From Tenuifilaceae bacterium CYCD (GTDB lineage: Bacteria; Bacteroidota; Bacteroidia; Bacteroidales; Tenuifilaceae): a stretch of DNA of 64,000 nt. Below the pieces are notes generated by a model, which searched no databases, had not been told where the DNA came from, and saw only the letters and a program-made list of their open reading frames with translations. Shown here piece by piece: positions 7,676 through 17,043 of this stretch. The position numbers and the translations under genes were made by a program. How positions within the stretch are numbered: the first letter of the stretch is position 1; each line of letters begins with the position of its first letter. The DNA is taken from NCBI GenBank assembly GCA_036322835.1, contig AP027304.1:1426001-1490000 (forward strand), in the 5' to 3' direction.

Positions 7676-9967
7676 CTATTTTATAAATAGAATTTTGGTA
7701 ACAGCGGTTTGCTCTCCTTTGCTATCGGCGCAGAAAACTAGGTATACCCCTGTGGCAACTTTATTCCCACGTAAACTGTTTCCATCCCAGGTTGCCATTC
7801 CTCCTTCCGATTTTGTTTCGTAGATCAGGTTTCCGTTTATGTCGGTTATTTTTACTATGGTTTCTTCAACTAGCCCAACAATTGTTATTTTCCCAGAATA
7901 ACCCGGAGGTACTGGATTTGGATACGAGTAAACCTTCCCGAATTTTTCGGATGGTTCGTTGGCATCGCCGCGGTATGATACCATTCCTTTATCTGTAGCA
8001 ATAAAAACTTCTCCGGATGTAGGATGAATCTTTACATCAAGTATGTTGTTTGATGGTAGCGGACTGTTTTCGGCAGTAAAGTGTAGGAGTTCCTTGGTTC
8101 CGTCGGAGTTAAAAAGGTATAACCCCGATTTAGCGGTCCCAAACCATTTGCGGTTGCCTCCATCAACGGTAACTGAAGTTACCGATTCGGTTGCTAAAAG
8201 GTAAACAGCGAGTCCTTCAACCACATCGGGAATCTTTATTTTTTGCAGGTAAAAACTTCCATCAAAAACCTTCTCGGGGTTGTAGCTCAGCAAAACACCT
8301 TCCGAAGTCCCAAGCCAGAGATAGTTATCCTTATCGAAAGCGAGGGAGTATATGTCGACATTGATAATATTTCCATCCCTATCATAGGGAAGAAATTTTT
8401 TATACTTATCGTCATCCTTACTGTCTATGTTACTTCCTGGATTTAAAACAAATAAACCGTTGTTGCGGGGCAATATCAACCACAATGAACCGTATTCCGA
8501 ATAGCGTAGAGTAGACGTTTTATCTGCATTTATTGTTGATGAATAAGGGAACGAAACCCAGGTGCCATCGGTTTTCCGTACTGATATCGGATTTGCCACA
8601 GCTGTATTAGCAACCCAAAGGTTTCCTTTGCCATCAAAAGCAAGGCCGCTAATCCTGCAAAACGGAGAGTTGGGCAGAATGGTTTGAAGCGTGCTATTTT
8701 CGGGAGTAAAGTGTGCCACTAAGTTATCATCCTCAAATTGGTACACACCATCACCCCAGCTTCCCACAAAATAGGATGATGGATTTTGCGGGTTAAACTC
8801 AACAACGGCGGCATCGTGTCCGCCCCAATCGGCATGGTAATTCCATTCTTCGTTTGCAAAATCATGGATGATAAAGTTATGCCAAAGGTTTGAGTACGTT
8901 GCATCGTAGCCTCCCGATGCCACAATAACTCTATCCTTGCTTAATCCAACGGAAAAGCAATTGTTATTGAATGGTCCACCGGGTTTCGCGGCGAGTTGGC
9001 TCGAGGTGGTGCCCACTACTAAACCAGCATCATTATCAGCAACTGCAAATCTATCCGCATCTATGGACTTTGTAACTTTGGGTTTAAACGATCCTGTACA
9101 GGTATAGCCTGTTAGGGTTATTCCTTTTACGCCAGAAGTGTTGTAGAAAGATATTCCAGCGGTTGATGTTACAATCACCTTGCTGCTGTTCATGTTTATA
9201 GATAAAGCCTCGGCGTAAGGTCTGTCTATTTCGCTCCAAGCATTTCCATCGTAACGCCAAACAACGTCGTTAGAGGCCTCTACGCTTTCCATTGCAAATA
9301 GAACATCCGATGTTGCTGTAACCCCTATACAGTTGTTACTTGGATTGGTAAAGTTTGTTGCATGGCTCCATCTTGCGTAGTTTACAAGCAGAGGGTCTGA
9401 AACAGAAGCGCTCATCAGGCCATTTTCGGTAGCTGCCCAAAACTGATTGTTGAATACAGTAAGGTTGTTAATTTTTAGGTTGTTTCCACCATCTCCCAGA
9501 AAATAGGTGTCTTTAACTTCTTTTTTGTCGGGATCAATCACCACAATACCAAAGTCTGTTGAGGTGTATATTTTATCTTGATATAGGAGAAAATCGTTAA
9601 TGATTTTAGTCCCCGTTAGGGATTTCTCTTTGATATCAGGGATGTTGACAATTTTATCAGGGTAAACAAGATCAATATTTCCGCTTTCGTACCCAACAGC
9701 AAGAATGTTTTTTGAGTTAAGATATACCATTGCCGATATTCCCACTTCCGAGAGCCCATTTACTTTGGTTAGTTTATCAATCTCTCCATTACTCTGGTTG
9801 TAGGTAAATATTCCTGTTGATGTTGCGCAGTAAACTTTGTTGTTGCCTATAGTTACGAGTTCCGATTCATTGTAGGAGAAATGATCGCGCCAGGTATAAT
9901 GAGGAATCTGGCCAAACCCTTTTAGGCCAATTATTAGTATCGGGAATAATAGGATGATCCTAAACAT
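7676..9967 (-). CDS. porZ: PorZ-like beta-propeller protein of the type IX secretion system
   Basis: A 763-residue exported protein. A signal peptide of about 20 residues ends near GFGQ. Two beta-propeller-like domains follow, with two-component-regulator-propeller style blades (for example NLWVANTAVANP, NYLWLGTSEGVLLSYNP, NRKWFGTAKSGLYLFNSDG). The C-terminal ~80 residues start at VYSYPNPVPPGYSG and form a T9SS-type sorting domain. This three-part design matches PorZ, a part of the surface attachment complex with PorU, PorV and PorQ in Porphyromonas gingivalis. Close linkage to recO agrees with my recollection of other Bacteroidota but was not checked. A generic propeller T9SS cargo is the alternative. 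Confidence 0.75.
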   Translation of the reverse strand: MFRIILLFPILIIGLKGFGQIPHYTWRDHFSYNESELVTIGNNKVYCATSTGIFTYNQSNGEIDKLTKVNGLSEVGISAMVYLNSKNILAVGYESGNIDLVYPDKIVNIPDIKEKSLTGTKIINDFLLYQDKIYTSTDFGIVVIDPDKKEVKDTYFLGDGGNNLKINNLTVFNNQFWAATENGLMSASVSDPLLVNYARWSHATNFTNPSNNCIGVTATSDVLFAMESVEASNDVVWRYDGNAWSEIDRPYAEALSINMNSSKVIVTSTAGISFYNTSGVKGITLTGYTCTGSFKPKVTKSIDADRFAVADNDAGLVVGTTSSQLAAKPGGPFNNNCFSVGLSKDRVIVASGGYDATYSNLWHNFIIHDFANEEWNYHADWGGHDAAVVEFNPQNPSSYFVGSWGDGVYQFEDDNLVAHFTPENSTLQTILPNSPFCRISGLAFDGKGNLWVANTAVANPISVRKTDGTWVSFPYSSTINADKTSTLRYSEYGSLWLILPRNNGLFVLNPGSNIDSKDDDKYKKFLPYDRDGNIINVDIYSLAFDKDNYLWLGTSEGVLLSYNPEKVFDGSFYLQKIKIPDVVEGLAVYLLATESVTSVTVDGGNRKWFGTAKSGLYLFNSDGTKELLHFTAENSPLPSNNILDVKIHPTSGEVFIATDKGMVSYRGDANEPSEKFGKVYSYPNPVPPGYSGKITIVGLVEETIVKITDINGNLIYETKSEGGMATWDGNSLRGNKVATGVYLVFCADSKGEQTAVTKILFIK

Positions 9968-10027
9968 GATTGATTGTTTTAGGGATAAACTCGCAAATGA
10001 TGGAATTATTTTGTAGAGATTTATTTT

Positions 10028-10618
10028 TTATAAACTCTTTAGAAAACCGACTAGCTTAGAAACTGCCAATCCCCTATGGCTAATTTTGTTTTTAAGTTCT
10101 AGGGGCATTTCGGCAAAGGTTTGTTGGTATCCATTGGGTAAAAAAATGGGATCGTAGCCAAAACCATCGCAACCTCTTTCGTTGTCAATAATTACACCCT
10201 TCACATCTCCTTCAAACAAGAACTCTTTCCCGTCAACTATAAGTGCAATAACTGTTCTGAACTGAGCGTTTCTGTTTTTTATGCCGGCAAGGTTACCAAG
10301 CAACTTTATAATGTTGTCCTTTGGATTTTTCGATTCTCCTGCATAACGGGCACTGTATACACCCGGTTCTCCGTTAAGCGCTTCAACTTCGAGTCCCGTA
10401 TCATCGGCAAAGCAGTTATATCCTGAGTGTGAAAAAATATGTCGGGCTTTTTGCCGCGCATTATCCTCAAGGGTGTCGTAATCCTCTGGGATTTCATCGT
10501 AAAAATTGATGTCGGTCAGCGATAACAACTTAAAATGATCGCCCAGAAGTGCTTGAACTTCCTTTAATTTGTGTTGATTGTTTGTGGCAAACACCAACTC
10601 CAATGGACTGTTCTGCAT
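10028..10618 (-). CDS. rdgB: Non-canonical purine NTP pyrophosphatase (RdgB/HAM1)
   Basis: A 196-residue enzyme that hydrolyses ITP, dITP and XTP to the monophosphates and so keeps deaminated purines out of nucleic acids. Motifs are [11 protein letters not shown] at 11-21 for triphosphate binding, [19 protein letters not shown] with the catalytic acids, ARYAGESK, and GFGYDPIF near the C-terminus for base recognition. Full length for the family. Its start lies seven bases after the stop of the upstream universal stress protein gene, and the porZ-like gene follows after 60 bases, so the order usp, rdgB, porZ, recO may form one transcript. Confidence 0.93.
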   Translation of the reverse strand: MQNSPLELVFATNNQHKLKEVQALLGDHFKLLSLTDINFYDEIPEDYDTLEDNARQKARHIFSHSGYNCFADDTGLEVEALNGEPGVYSARYAGESKNPKDNIIKLLGNLAGIKNRNAQFRTVIALIVDGKEFLFEGDVKGVIIDNERGCDGFGYDPIFLPNGYQQTFAEMPLELKNKISHRGLAVSKLVGFLKSL

Positions 10619-10625
10619 ATAAATG

Positions 10626-11423
10626 CTAAAGAGGGTTAATGCTCATCACCGGAATGTGCCGTGCATTGGCAAGGATATGCTGCTCCAAGGGATCAACAAT
10701 GAATTCGCCCTCTTTATCCAATGGTGTTGTCATCAACACAATTAAATCGGCTCTGATATTTACAGCCATTTCAAGGATTTCTTGGTCGTATGACTTAATG
10801 CCAGGAACAGTGTACTCAATGTATTTTGCTCCTTTTTGATCCAAGAACTTACGCGCCGATGCCATGTTAATATCAATTTTGGCAAGCAATTCAGGGTCTG
10901 TCGTGTTAGGTTTTATTAAGTGGAACCTCGATAGGTAGTAATCGCAGAAGTACGAAATCCATTGGTGTTTTTCTCGGTTTTCGGTAGTGAAATCTATGGG
11001 AAAAACAACGTCATCGTACCGCTTGTTAACTGGGGGCTCCTGAATGGTAACGAAAGGAACCTTACAGCTGGTAATTACTTTAAGGGTCCACGATACACGA
11101 CTTTCGTCCATATCCTTAATAGTGGACGATCCCATAATTACTATGCTTGCATTAATTTCATTTGCAACCTTGGCAATATCAATAAAAATACTTCCAATAC
11201 GTACTATTGGGGTAATTTCTATTCCGTACTTTTCCTTAGTTGTAGCAATTAACACATTTAATTTTTCCTTGGCAACCTCAACTTCGTTCTCCGATTGAAC
11301 AATGTGTAAAATTGATATTGGTTCCTTCACTACATTCGAAACCCTCACAGCGTGCTGCAGGGCATACTCTGCTACTTTTGAAAAATCGGTTGGAACCAGG
11401 ATTGTTTTATTTGTTCCCTTCAT
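10626..11423 (-). CDS. Tandem universal stress protein (UspA fold)
   Basis: A 265-residue protein with two UspA domains, about 1-140 and 145-265. The first begins [20 protein letters not shown], a classic Usp start. The second begins [10 protein letters not shown] and ends [10 protein letters not shown]. The ATP-binding signature G-x2-G-x9-G-S/T is not preserved: the relevant segment reads [18 protein letters not shown]. It is therefore probably a non-ATP-binding Usp that works by protein contact. It heads the minus-strand usp-rdgB-porZ-recO run and is divergent from the cyclase gene, with 244 bases between them. A paralogue of similar build lies at 13306-14145. Confidence 0.8.
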   Translation of the reverse strand: MKGTNKTILVPTDFSKVAEYALQHAVRVSNVVKEPISILHIVQSENEVEVAKEKLNVLIATTKEKYGIEITPIVRIGSIFIDIAKVANEINASIVIMGSSTIKDMDESRVSWTLKVITSCKVPFVTIQEPPVNKRYDDVVFPIDFTTENREKHQWISYFCDYYLSRFHLIKPNTTDPELLAKIDINMASARKFLDQKGAKYIEYTVPGIKSYDQEILEMAVNIRADLIVLMTTPLDKEGEFIVDPLEQHILANARHIPVMSINPL

Positions 11424-11667
11424 AAATGTTGAAATTTGACAAATTTTATCATATCTTGAGCAACCTAAAAGACGATTGCTTTGCGCAAAGTGTCCTTAAA
11501 CTAACAGTTTACCGAATAGCATTAAGGATTAACAATGACTAATAAAATTGGACTAATGTATGAATTTTATTACTTTTATTATTAAAATCGAATTACTTTT
11601 TTTAAGTTTTAAGTTATAATCTATTTAGCATAGTTCAATTTTAATGTGTTAATATTACTATAACCGA

Positions 11668-13158
11668 ATGGCGATTGAAATGTTTGTTGATTACAATTTA
11701 TTACTACACCTTCAAGGTTTTTCGTTTTTGATCATAAGCATCTTCATGCTGGTCACTGTAATTCTTGTATATAGTTTTTCAGCATATTCGCACACAAAAA
11801 TCATTAATAAACTCGAAGGGCTAATCTGCCAGAGAACCGAAGAACTTTTAAAAGAAAAGTCAAAAGCCGATAATCTTTTGACAAGGGTTCTTCCCCGCAA
11901 TACTGCCGATGAACTCAAAGAACACGGTAGGGTGAATGCCCAAAAGTTCAAAATGGTTACAGTTCTTTTTTCCGATATTCAAGGATTTACCAAGATCACA
12001 GATGAGATTAAAGCGGAAGAATTGATTGACCAGCTCGATAGATTTTTTTACAAATTCGATACTGTTGTTGAAAAATACCATATCGAGAAAATAAAAACAA
12101 TTGGCGATGCCTACATGTGTGCGGGAGGAATTCCCAAGAAAAATAGAACGAACCCTATTGAAGTGGTTGCCGCAGCCATTGAAATGATGAATCACATGCG
12201 CGATTTGAATAGTCAGCACAACCCTGACGAAGCAATCTGGGAGTTGAGGATAGGAATTGATACCGGACCAGTAATAGCAGGAGTGGTTGGGCGAAACAAG
12301 TTGTCATACGATATCTTGGGAAGTACTGTAAACACTGCTAGTAGAATGGAATCTGCTGGTGAGGCTGGTAAAATAAACATTTCGGAAAACACGTATATCT
12401 TGGTCAAGGATTTTTTTCAGTGTACTTACCGTGGAAAAATGCCAGTAAAGAATAAAGGTGATATTAAGATGTATTTTGTGGAGGGTATAATTCCCAATCT
12501 TTCTGTTAATTTAAAAGGGATTGAGCCTAATGATGATTTCAGAGTAGAACTTCAACTTATCCGGTTGGGCGATTTGGAAGAGTTTGTTCTTGAAAAATTG
12601 GAGGTAGGATTACCAAAGAATCTTTACTACCACAACCTAAAACACACTGTCGATGTTTATACAGAGGTTGAGCTAATTGGGCGGTCAGAGAGTGTTTCAA
12701 CGGAAGAGTTGCTCATTCTTAGAACCGCTGCACTATTTCACGATTCTGGCCATTTAATTGATTATGCCACGCACGAGGAGATGAGCGTAAAACTTGCTTA
12801 CGAAATTCTTCCCGAATACGGTTATTCCTCCTCTCAGATAGAATCCATAGCCAAGGTGATTATGTCCACCAAGCTTCCTCCGGAACCCACGAGTTTGCTT
12901 GAGCAAATTATTTGTGATGCCGATTTAGATTACCTTGGTCGAACAGATTTTATTCCGGTATCAAACATGCTGTATAAGGAACTGCACGAGCATGGTATGG
13001 TGGGAACCCTGCACGATTGGAATTTGATGCAAATAAAATTTATTGAAAAACATCAGTACTTCACAAATACTGCAAGGCGACTTAGAAACGTTAATAAGAA
13101 TAATCAGCTTGCGAATATTCGAAAATGGATGGAGGAATTGGAGAAAAATGAGTTTTAA
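11668..13158 (+). CDS. Class III adenylate cyclase fused to an HD-domain phosphohydrolase
   Basis: A 496-residue protein with one N-terminal membrane helix (about 16-38), a short coiled coil and transducer element LLTRVLPRNTADEL (70-83), a class III cyclase domain (about 95-275) and a C-terminal HD domain (about 300-495). The cyclase has both metal aspartates (D103 in FSDIQGFT, D147 in TIGDAYM), the ATP-selecting pair K143 and D215, and the transition-state pair N222 and R226, so it should make cAMP. The HD part has YHNLKHTVDV (H322, H326), FHDSGH (H358, D359, H362) and CDADL, a complete metal site whose first motif fits the YHNxxHxxDV signature of class I cyclic nucleotide phosphodiesterases. 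One protein may thus make and degrade a nucleotide signal. Confidence 0.85.
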   Translation: MAIEMFVDYNLLLHLQGFSFLIISIFMLVTVILVYSFSAYSHTKIINKLEGLICQRTEELLKEKSKADNLLTRVLPRNTADELKEHGRVNAQKFKMVTVLFSDIQGFTKITDEIKAEELIDQLDRFFYKFDTVVEKYHIEKIKTIGDAYMCAGGIPKKNRTNPIEVVAAAIEMMNHMRDLNSQHNPDEAIWELRIGIDTGPVIAGVVGRNKLSYDILGSTVNTASRMESAGEAGKINISENTYILVKDFFQCTYRGKMPVKNKGDIKMYFVEGIIPNLSVNLKGIEPNDDFRVELQLIRLGDLEEFVLEKLEVGLPKNLYYHNLKHTVDVYTEVELIGRSESVSTEELLILRTAALFHDSGHLIDYATHEEMSVKLAYEILPEYGYSSSQIESIAKVIMSTKLPPEPTSLLEQIICDADLDYLGRTDFIPVSNMLYKELHEHGMVGTLHDWNLMQIKFIEKHQYFTNTARRLRNVNKNNQLANIRKWMEELEKNEF

Positions 13159-13264
13159 TTAGCTTTGTATTGAGATTATTTTTAATTTTACTATATTTAT
13201 CAGGTTTTTTAGGTGTGTTTTTTTAGAATAAATTCAGAAATGCTCAGATTTATTCATTTTTTGC

Positions 13265-13272
13265 TAAGTTTG
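13265..13272 (+). promoter_or_regulatory. Possible -7 element before the second usp gene
   Basis: TAAGTTTG matches TAnnTTTG 34 bases before the ATG at 13306. No TTTG is present at the -33 distance. The 147-base gap from the cyclase gene supports a separate promoter. Confidence 0.35.
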
Positions 13273-13305
13273 ATTTACTGTTGATCAATAACTAATTTTC
13301 CGATT

Positions 13306-14145
13306 ATGGAAAGTATTAAAAAGGTTGTTCTTGTTCCATGGGACTTTACAGAGGGGTCCGAGTTTGCACTTCAGCATGCGATTCAGCTCGCTGAAGCCGG
13401 TGAAAATGAAATTATGCTATTTCATATAATACCACGCAGCACTATTTATGATTTTTTTGTGAAAAAAGTAAATATCAAGGCAATTGAAACCTACAATAAA
13501 AAATTTGATGCTGTAGCCGAATCTACTTTTCAAAAATATGGAATTCGTCCTCAAACATTAGTAATGGAGGGTGCTCCAAAACGATTAATTAGGCAGTTAA
13601 TAACTACTGCCAATGTTAACCTTATTGTAGCCTACCACTCCTATTTGTTCAACGGCAAAATATTCAGAGCCTCTAACTTTTTAAAAGATTTAATATTCAA
13701 GGATATTACACTGCCATTCATTGTAATAAATAAACCTCCTAAACACTCGCACTACATCGAAATAGTAATTCCGGTTGATTATGACAGGAAGTTCAAGGAG
13801 GCAGTGCACTGGATCATATACTTAGCCAAGTACTATAAGTGTAATATCAACTTAATAAAACCTTACCTGACTGATGACGGCCAAAAGAAACAGATGGCCA
13901 ACAATATTTACTTCACCAAAAAGATGCTTGATGGCGTTGGTATTGTATACGGTATAAAAACAGCCAAAAAGAAGGGAACATTCGGGGATGAAGTATTTAA
14001 GTTCGGTCAAATCATCGAAGCCGACCTAATTTTAATCATGACCGATAAGTACGATTACTTTGTAGATGCTAAACGAGAAAAATCTCTCGATATTCCAGTA
14101 ATGTGTGTTAACCCAAGGGTGAAAAAGTACCAAAGCTTCAATTAA
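13306..14145 (+). CDS. Degenerate tandem universal stress protein
   Basis: A 279-residue protein with two UspA-like halves. It starts MESIKKVVLVPWDFTEGSEF, close to the start of the Usp at 10626-11423. The second half begins IEIVIPVDYDRKF and ends DIPVMCVNPR. The ATP-loop region reads LIVAYHSYLFNGKIFRAS, without the glycine signature, so nucleotide binding is unlikely in the usual way. It sits between the cyclase/HD gene and a membrane receptor gene, 17 bases before the latter, which suggests a role in that signalling group, for example as a scaffold or effector. That role is inferred from position only. Confidence 0.75.
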   Translation: MESIKKVVLVPWDFTEGSEFALQHAIQLAEAGENEIMLFHIIPRSTIYDFFVKKVNIKAIETYNKKFDAVAESTFQKYGIRPQTLVMEGAPKRLIRQLITTANVNLIVAYHSYLFNGKIFRASNFLKDLIFKDITLPFIVINKPPKHSHYIEIVIPVDYDRKFKEAVHWIIYLAKYYKCNINLIKPYLTDDGQKKQMANNIYFTKKMLDGVGIVYGIKTAKKKGTFGDEVFKFGQIIEADLILIMTDKYDYFVDAKREKSLDIPVMCVNPRVKKYQSFN

Positions 14146-14162
14146 CCCTTATCTTATTTGTT

Positions 14163-16982
14163 ATGAACATATATTTGAAGTTTCAGCATATTCGGACTCG
14201 AATAATCGGTAGCTTGTCACTTCAACATAAGATATTAGCAATATTTGTTGGAGCCTCAATTCTAATCCTTCTTCTCACGGTTTACTATATTGGCTCAAAG
14301 GCAAAAAGGAATTCCATAGAGAATGCCTACGCTCAAATGGGCGCGACTGCCGATAAGCATGCAGAAATTGTTCAGGCGCTTCTCGAAAAGGATTACTATA
14401 TAGTAAAAACTCTATCAAGTACAATTCAAAATCACAAGCAACTTACAAACAATAATAAGTTTGAAGTATATGCAAACATATACAAGAATGTACTTTCCGA
14501 AAATTCTGATATAATTGCGGTTTGGGATAGTTGGGAATTAAAGTATCTCGATTCTACCTATCAAAAGGATTTTGGAAGGTATAAAACTGTTGTTTGGAGA
14601 GAGTCCGGCATAATCAAAACTAAAACGGAATTAGCAAGTTTAACAGGCGATTCCAATGATTATGCTAACCTGAAAAAAGAAAAGAGGGAGAGCCTTGAAG
14701 AGCCTTATTTCGACACGTACGATAGTAACAAGAATAACCAAATTTTAATGACCAGCATTATTACCCCCAATATTGTTGATGGGAAGTTGGCTGGTTTTGT
14801 TGGTGTTGATGTCCCATTAACTCATTACTTTGAGATTTTTAAGCAGATCAAGCCTTACGATGGGAGTTATGCCTTTTTGCTATCAAACACATTAAAATAT
14901 ATAGCTTGTCCCGATAAAGATTTAATTGGAGAGAGCTCCCTGAATGAGTACGAAACCTTGTTCTTGAAGAATGGGGCTATTGATCGCATAAACAATGGAA
15001 ACCCTGCTTTTTTTGAAGATGTGGATATAACGGGTCAGAAATCATACTTTACAATTCGACCTATTGTCGTGGGCAATTGCAATCATCGTTGGTCGATGGT
15101 AATTGTTGTTCCCAAAAGTGTAATTGTTAAAGAGTCTGTTAGAACCTTTTGGATAACCATAATTGTTGGAATTATTGGAGTTCTAATCCTATCTGCATTC
15201 ATATACTACGCTTCGAAACGGTATGTAATTAGTCCTATTAATACCATAATAAAATCCTTAGATAAACTTTCTAAGGGTCACGTGAGTGACGATATGGTAT
15301 TTACCACCGAAGACCATGATGAAATTGGTACAATGGTAAACCATTTGAATAGTACCGTTGAGGGGTTGTCGCAAAAGGTGAAATTTGCGGAGGAAATTGG
15401 CCATGGAAACTACCATGCAAGTTTGAGTTTGTTAAGCAATGAAGATGTTCTTGGACAGTCTCTTATTGAGATGGGAGAGAACCTACGGGTGGCTCAGGAG
15501 GAGGAGCAAAAACGTAAACTTGAGGATGAAAAGAGACAATGGATAAACGAGGGTCTAGCCCAGTTCGGAGATATTTTACGTCAGGATAACGATAAGATAG
15601 AGACTTTATCTGCAAACATCATTCGAAATTTAATAGGCTATCTAAATGCCAATCAAGGAGGCTTGTTTATTTTTAACGATGATGATCCACACAACCCATC
15701 CTTCGATTTGCTTGCTGCTTACGCCTATAACCGACAAAAATTTATAGCAAAGCGGATTCTCCTGGGCGAAGGTTTAATTGGAACTTGCGCGCTCGAAAAG
15801 CAAACCATCCATTTAATGAATATTCCCGAGAACTATATTTCAATATCATCGGGATTAGGAGAAGCTAAGCCTAGAACTCTACTCATTGTTCCTCTAAAAA
15901 TTGAGGAGAACGTTTTAGGTATTGTGGAGTTGGCATCATTCGAGAAATTTGAGGATTATCATATCGATTTTGTTGAAAAAGTTGCACAGAGCATAGCCCA
16001 AACGCTTACTTCTGTCCGAAATAATATTCGTACTTCTGAATTGCTTGAACGAACTCAGCAACAGGCTGAAGAAATGAAAGCTCAGGAGGAGGAGGTTCGT
16101 CAAAACTTAGAGGAACTGGCCACAATAAAGGAGGAGTTGGAGAAGCGTAACGAAGAATTCTACCAAAATCAGAAATCGTTAGAGTGGGAAAAAACGCTTT
16201 TGGATGCGCTGTTAAGTTATCTTCCTGATAAAATCTATTTCAAGGATTTAAAGAGCCAGTTTGTAAAGGCAAGCAAGTCTACCTTAAGATTCTTTGGACT
16301 CGAAAATGCTGAAGATTTAACTGGAAAATCCGATTTCGATTTCTTTGATGAAGAGCATGCTCGTCCTGCCTTTGAGGATGAACAAAAGATAATCAGAACC
16401 GATACCCCAATAATTGGGATTGTTGAGAAAGAGGTTATGTCTGACGGTCGGGTTACATGGGCTGAAACTTCAAAGATGCCATTAAAAAATGAGCAAGGAG
16501 AAACAGTTGGTACTTTTGGGATTACGAGGGATATTACCCATTCAAAGTTGATGGAGGAAGAAATTACAAAGCAATCCGAGGAGACCGCGAATATCCATAA
16601 AACTTTGTCGAAGAAGAACAAGGAGGCCGATAGTCTTTATGAGGCCATAAGCAACTCAAGTTTTGTGATGGAGTACAATATCGAGGGTTATATCACAAAT
16701 GTAAATAAAGCATATCTCGATTTAATGGGATATAACGCAGATGAGGTTATTGGCAAGCATCATTCCTACCAAATGGAGTTCACCGATGAGCAGCGCAAAA
16801 ACTATAAGCAATTCTGGGAAGACTTGAATAATGGTATAGTTAAAAAGGAAACTCAAAAGTTTAGTATCAACGATAGGGCATTTCTTTTCTATGAAACCTA
16901 CTCGCCCCTAAAGGATGACGAAGGGAAGGTTTATAAAATAATTAAGATAGCAGTTAACATAAGCCATTTACTTACTGAGTAA
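14163..16982 (+). CDS. dCache-HAMP-GAF-PAS-PAS membrane receptor without output domain
   Basis: A 939-residue protein. Membrane helices at about 24-45 and 329-351 enclose an extracytoplasmic dCache sensor region that includes YDGSYAFLLSN. A HAMP linker (about 352-405), a GAF domain (about 470-615), a long coiled coil (about 620-680) and two PAS domains (about 685-800 and 825-939) follow. The last PAS ends 7 residues before the stop. There is no kinase, cyclase, GGDEF, phosphatase or methyl-accepting part, and a strong terminator follows at 17004, so a lost downstream half is unlikely. It probably passes its signal to another protein through the coiled coil or PAS domains; the cyclase two genes upstream, which has no sensor of its own, is a natural candidate. 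Confidence 0.8.
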   Translation: MNIYLKFQHIRTRIIGSLSLQHKILAIFVGASILILLLTVYYIGSKAKRNSIENAYAQMGATADKHAEIVQALLEKDYYIVKTLSSTIQNHKQLTNNNKFEVYANIYKNVLSENSDIIAVWDSWELKYLDSTYQKDFGRYKTVVWRESGIIKTKTELASLTGDSNDYANLKKEKRESLEEPYFDTYDSNKNNQILMTSIITPNIVDGKLAGFVGVDVPLTHYFEIFKQIKPYDGSYAFLLSNTLKYIACPDKDLIGESSLNEYETLFLKNGAIDRINNGNPAFFEDVDITGQKSYFTIRPIVVGNCNHRWSMVIVVPKSVIVKESVRTFWITIIVGIIGVLILSAFIYYASKRYVISPINTIIKSLDKLSKGHVSDDMVFTTEDHDEIGTMVNHLNSTVEGLSQKVKFAEEIGHGNYHASLSLLSNEDVLGQSLIEMGENLRVAQEEEQKRKLEDEKRQWINEGLAQFGDILRQDNDKIETLSANIIRNLIGYLNANQGGLFIFNDDDPHNPSFDLLAAYAYNRQKFIAKRILLGEGLIGTCALEKQTIHLMNIPENYISISSGLGEAKPRTLLIVPLKIEENVLGIVELASFEKFEDYHIDFVEKVAQSIAQTLTSVRNNIRTSELLERTQQQAEEMKAQEEEVRQNLEELATIKEELEKRNEEFYQNQKSLEWEKTLLDALLSYLPDKIYFKDLKSQFVKASKSTLRFFGLENAEDLTGKSDFDFFDEEHARPAFEDEQKIIRTDTPIIGIVEKEVMSDGRVTWAETSKMPLKNEQGETVGTFGITRDITHSKLMEEEITKQSEETANIHKTLSKKNKEADSLYEAISNSSFVMEYNIEGYITNVNKAYLDLMGYNADEVIGKHHSYQMEFTDEQRKNYKQFWEDLNNGIVKKETQKFSINDRAFLFYETYSPLKDDEGKVYKIIKIAVNISHLLTE

Positions 16983-17003
16983 TAGGGTTTGTTTGAAGTA
17001 TAA

Positions 17004-17034
17004 TTAGGCTCAGAATTACTGAGCCTAAATTTTT
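17004..17034 (+). terminator. Rho-independent terminator after the receptor gene
   Basis: A perfect 10-bp stem (17004-17013 with 17019-17028), loop AATTA, is followed by ATTTTT. It closes the cyclase-usp-receptor group and lies only 10 bases before the dgt start. Confidence 0.8.
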
Positions 17035-17043
17035 AGAGAAACG

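Noticed and set aside
11860-12219. 119-codon antisense frame inside the cyclase gene
   Set aside because: Lies fully within a well-supported gene on the other strand, has no family likeness and no promoter.
16235-16621. 128-codon antisense frame inside the receptor gene
   Set aside because: Ser/Phe/Lys-rich translation without motifs; shadow of the PAS-coding strand.
14163-16982. Receptor as a frameshifted kinase whose HisKA/HATPase part follows
   Set aside because: After the stop only 60 bases with a terminator remain before dgt; no kinase motifs in any frame downstream.
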